A DNA stretch of 7,052 bases from Planctomycetaceae bacterium. Its GTDB lineage: Bacteria > Planctomycetota > Planctomycetia > Pirellulales > Pirellulaceae. A model generated the notes under the pieces. It did no database searches, was not told the DNA's origin, and was given only the letters and a program-made list of their open reading frames with translations. Where the stretch lies: NCBI GenBank assembly GCA_002685655.1, contig NYXM01000053.1, positions 1 through 7,052 of the forward strand. The letters run 5' to 3'. Position 1 is the first letter of the stretch. Each line of letters opens with the position of its first letter. The position numbers and the translations under genes were made by a program. Shown piece after piece: positions 4,952 through 7,052 of this stretch.

Positions 4952-6838
4952 ATGCCGCCCACCCTCGCGCGCAGCCTGCTCGTCACCGTCACGCTCGCCT
5001 GCTGGACTCTCGCCGCGACCGCGAACGACGAGCTGCGGACGTGGACCAGCCGCTCGGGCAAGTTCGAAGTCCAGGCCGAGTTCGCCGGGGCGATTGCAGG
5101 GGTCGTCAAGCTGCGAAAGAGTTCCGGTCAGGTCATCTCGGTGCCGCTGGACCAGCTCAGCGCCAAGGACCAGGCCTACCTCGAAGCGAGGCGGCGGCCG
5201 ACGTCGCTGTCGAAGTCGCCCATGGCGGGCCAGCTGATGGAGTCGGCGCTGCTGCTGGCGTCGTTCGAGGGCGACGCGGCGGGCGACCGCAGCCCGAAAC
5301 AACTGAAGGTCCACTTGCGGGGCCCGGCGACGACGCCCGGCATTAGCGGGAAGGGGCTGCGTTTCGACGGCAAGGACGACCACGTCGCGATCCCCGCGCT
5401 CTATCCTCTGTTGCGGCAAAATCGCGACGCGCTGTCAGTGTCGCTCTGGCTGCGCCGGCCGCGGCGAAAGAAGACTTCGCTACTGTTTGACGCTGGCTTC
5501 TTCGGCCACTCCGTGTCGCTAACGGTCGAGGCCCAGCAGTGCCGGTTCATCGTCCCGGTCGAGGCGGGCGGTACGGCGCTGGCGTTCAAGCTGCCACCGG
5601 GTGACGACTGGCACCATGTCGTCGCCACCTGGGACGGCGCGCGGCAGCTCGTATACATCGACGGCAAGCGGACCGCCAGCGCAAAGACTGTGAAGGCCGG
5701 CAAGCTGAACAGTAATACGCTCGCCGGCCCTCCGGTCGTGAAGCTGGGATCGCAAGCCAAGGCGCCGAACCAGAAGCAGCGGTACTTTGGCGGCGAATTG
5801 GACGAGGTGGCCGTGTTCGGCGCCGCGCTGACGCCGTACCAGGTGACGTACTTGCACCAGCTGGGTATGCAGGGCAAGACGCTGGACCTGGTCGCCGACG
5901 CCCGCCCGCCGCGCTCCCGACCCGCGGTCGTGGCGAAACTGGAGCCCAAGCAGCTGGGCGTCCTCCGGCCCCACGCCACCCCGTCGGCCCGCGCGGTCGC
6001 CTTCTCACCCGACGACAAGTGGCTCGCCTCCAGCAACGGCAAGGACGTCAAGGTCACGGACCTGAAGACGCACAAGGTGATCAAGGAAAAGAAGGTCGAC
6101 TACGTCCAGGCACTCGCCTTCTCACGGTCGGGCAAAGAGCTGGTTCTCTGCTCGCTGAAACAGTCCATCTGGGACCTTCGCACAGACCGTATCCGCCAAC
6201 TCACTCGCAACGTGAAATCCGGCTCGCCCGACCCGACAGTCCGCTGGCTCAAGAATGGCTTCATCTTTCACGCCTTCGGTGAGGTGATTCTGCCCTGGGA
6301 CCAGGCCGGCGACGCGTTCGGCGCGGTGCGGTTCGAGGACAGTGGTAATTCGGTCTCCGCCTGGAACATCACGGATGACGGAGAGCTAATCGCCGGCGCC
6401 CAGGAGGTGAAGCGCAAACAGTTCGTCGTACGGCTGATCGACTACCAGACGCACGAGGACCGGGCCCGCTTTCCGACTGATGGCCGGGTTACGTCTGTGG
6501 CGTTCACCGACGACGGTGCGCTGCTTGCCGTCGGCCTGGGCGACGAGGATCTGGGGAAGATCCACCTCTACGACGTGAAGAAGAAAACTCGTCTGGGCAC
6601 GATCCCGGGCAAGCGCGCCGTTCAGGACATGGAGTTCGTTCCGAATTCGCACATCCTGATCGCGTCGCAGTCCTATCCCGGGATCATCCGGATCTGGAAT
6701 GCGGACAACCGAAAAATGTTCGGGGAAATCAAGCCCCACAACGACCAGACGATCAACTGCCTGGCCGTCTCCCACGACGGCACGACGCTTGCGCTGGGCC
6801 GTGACGACGGCCAGGTCGAGCTTTGGGCGCCGCGCTGA
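4952..6838 (+). CDS. Secreted SHD1-LamG-WD40 multidomain protein (628 aa)
   Basis: Residues 1-24 are a Sec signal peptide (hydrophobic LLVTVTLACWTLAATA, then NDE). Residues 28-77 match an SHD1 (SLA1 homology 1) module: RTWTSRSGKFEVQAEF, a central VVKLRKSSGQVISVPLDQLS, then KDQAYL. Residues 99-311 form a LamG / concanavalin-like jelly roll: GLRFDGKDDHVAIP (135-148), LSVSLWLRR (161-169), the hallmark DDWHHVVATWDG (218-229), VYIDGKR (234-240) and GGELDEVAVFGAALT (280-294). Residues 343-628 form a WD40-like propeller: ARAVAFSPDDKWLASS (346-361), VTSVAFTDDGALLAVG (513-528), IIRIWNADN (578-586) and NCLAVSHDGTTLALG (602-616). All parts bind rather than catalyse, suggesting a surface or periplasmic scaffold or glycan-binding protein; SHD1 plus LamG or WD40 is familiar in planctomycetes. 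No enzyme motif is visible and the ligand is unknown. It appears more GC-biased in third positions than the sulfatase. Confidence 0.88.
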   Translation: MPPTLARSLLVTVTLACWTLAATANDELRTWTSRSGKFEVQAEFAGAIAGVVKLRKSSGQVISVPLDQLSAKDQAYLEARRRPTSLSKSPMAGQLMESALLLASFEGDAAGDRSPKQLKVHLRGPATTPGISGKGLRFDGKDDHVAIPALYPLLRQNRDALSVSLWLRRPRRKKTSLLFDAGFFGHSVSLTVEAQQCRFIVPVEAGGTALAFKLPPGDDWHHVVATWDGARQLVYIDGKRTASAKTVKAGKLNSNTLAGPPVVKLGSQAKAPNQKQRYFGGELDEVAVFGAALTPYQVTYLHQLGMQGKTLDLVADARPPRSRPAVVAKLEPKQLGVLRPHATPSARAVAFSPDDKWLASSNGKDVKVTDLKTHKVIKEKKVDYVQALAFSRSGKELVLCSLKQSIWDLRTDRIRQLTRNVKSGSPDPTVRWLKNGFIFHAFGEVILPWDQAGDAFGAVRFEDSGNSVSAWNITDDGELIAGAQEVKRKQFVVRLIDYQTHEDRARFPTDGRVTSVAFTDDGALLAVGLGDEDLGKIHLYDVKKKTRLGTIPGKRAVQDMEFVPNSHILIASQSYPGIIRIWNADNRKMFGEIKPHNDQTINCLAVSHDGTTLALGRDDGQVELWAPR

Positions 6839-6906
6839 GGAGAGGCGCTGTGCTGAACGGAGCGCGAGACCCCCGCCAAGCCGCCGAGGCGATATTGGAT
6901 CCCAAA

Positions 6907-6956
6907 CGGAAAGAAAGAGGGGATGAACGGAAAAAGGGGATGAGCCGAATGGCATT
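6907..6956 (+). repeat. REP-like element, copy 4: tandem left arms, right arm missing
   Basis: Two left arms lie in tandem: CGGAAAGAAAGAGGGGATGA (6907-6926, diverged) and CGGAAAAAGGGGATGAG (6928-6944), the latter identical to the left ends of copies 1 and 2. No CTCATCCCC right arm follows. Instead CCGAATGGCATT appears, whose GGCATT resembles the right flank (CGGCATT) of copy 1, as if the loop and right arm were deleted. It lies 68 bp after the LamG gene stop. Confidence 0.7.
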
Positions 6957-6970
6957 AACATCTGTTTAAC

Positions 6971-7051
6971 TCATTTGTTTTCAAGGTCTTTCTTTAGCTG
7001 TCGTCGCGGCTTCTTCATGAGCGGGTCTTGTTTGGGCCGTCGCTTTCGGAC
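6971..7051 (-). CDS. Possible C-terminal tail of a gene entering from the right edge (partial)
   Basis: Read from 7051 on the minus strand, 26 codons are open to a TGA at 6971-6973. The peptide is very basic, including RKRRPKQDPLMKKPRRQLKK and ending DLENK, as in the tails of nucleic-acid-binding proteins. A second frame, from 7052, also stays open for 23 codons, so the choice rests on composition and on the stop lying at the gap that holds copy 4. No family can be recognised from this much. If real, the gene is convergent with the LamG-WD40 gene. Confidence 0.3.
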   Translation of the reverse strand, partial: VRKRRPKQDPLMKKPRRQLKKDLENK

Positions 7052-7052
7052 G

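Noticed and set aside
4752..5419. Overlapping Arg/Ser/Pro-rich open frames on both strands at the start of the LamG gene
   Set aside because: These are typical out-of-frame products of GC-rich coding DNA; the 4952 frame has a signal peptide, domains and a ribosome binding site.
438..6956. Repeats as ends of one large composite transposon
   Set aside because: The full copies are all in the same orientation with no transposase between them and no target-site duplication visible at matching ends.

Overview
The window looks like chromosomal accessory DNA from a planctomycete, most likely near Pirellulales. This is inferred from gene content only: an exported S1 sulfatase, a secreted SHD1-LamG-WD40 protein, a DegT-type aminotransferase with a Tat signal, a remnant of a GxxExxY gene with a His/Glu-rich N-terminus, and large gaps between genes. 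No rRNA, tRNA, CRISPR array or intact transposase is visible.

Layout, left to right. (1) 1-243, minus strand: a decayed GxxExxY (PD-(D/E)XK superfamily) gene running off the left edge, with an internal deletion and a frameshift. (2) 639-1463, plus: an unrecognised secreted beta-rich protein. (3) 1599-2954, plus: a Tat-signal DegT/DnrJ/EryC1/StrS aminotransferase, possibly co-transcribed with the gene before it. (4) 3100-4596, minus: an exported S1 sulfatase, convergent with the aminotransferase. (5) 4952-6838, plus: a secreted SHD1-LamG-WD40 protein, divergent from the sulfatase and with the clearest promoter and ribosome binding site here. (6) 6971-7051, minus: a possible C-terminal tail of a gene that enters from the right edge.

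The feature tying the window together is a family of about 57-bp palindromic elements. Three full copies (438-494, 2984-3040, 4783-4838) and one rearranged copy (6907-6956) fill four different gaps. All share the arm GGGGATGAGTCC, the three full copies lie in the same orientation, and none interrupts a recognised gene. They look like REP/BIME elements of the kind mobilised by RAYT (REP-associated Y1 tyrosine transposases), but no RAYT gene is in view. Copy 2 lies between convergent genes and could also act as a bidirectional terminator; copy 3 lies between divergent genes, so termination cannot be the role of the family as a whole.

All four substantial proteins carry export signals (three Sec-like, one Tat). 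This fits a cell that handles sulfated polysaccharides or surface glycans outside the cytoplasm, but the genes do not form one obvious operon and no shared pathway is proven.
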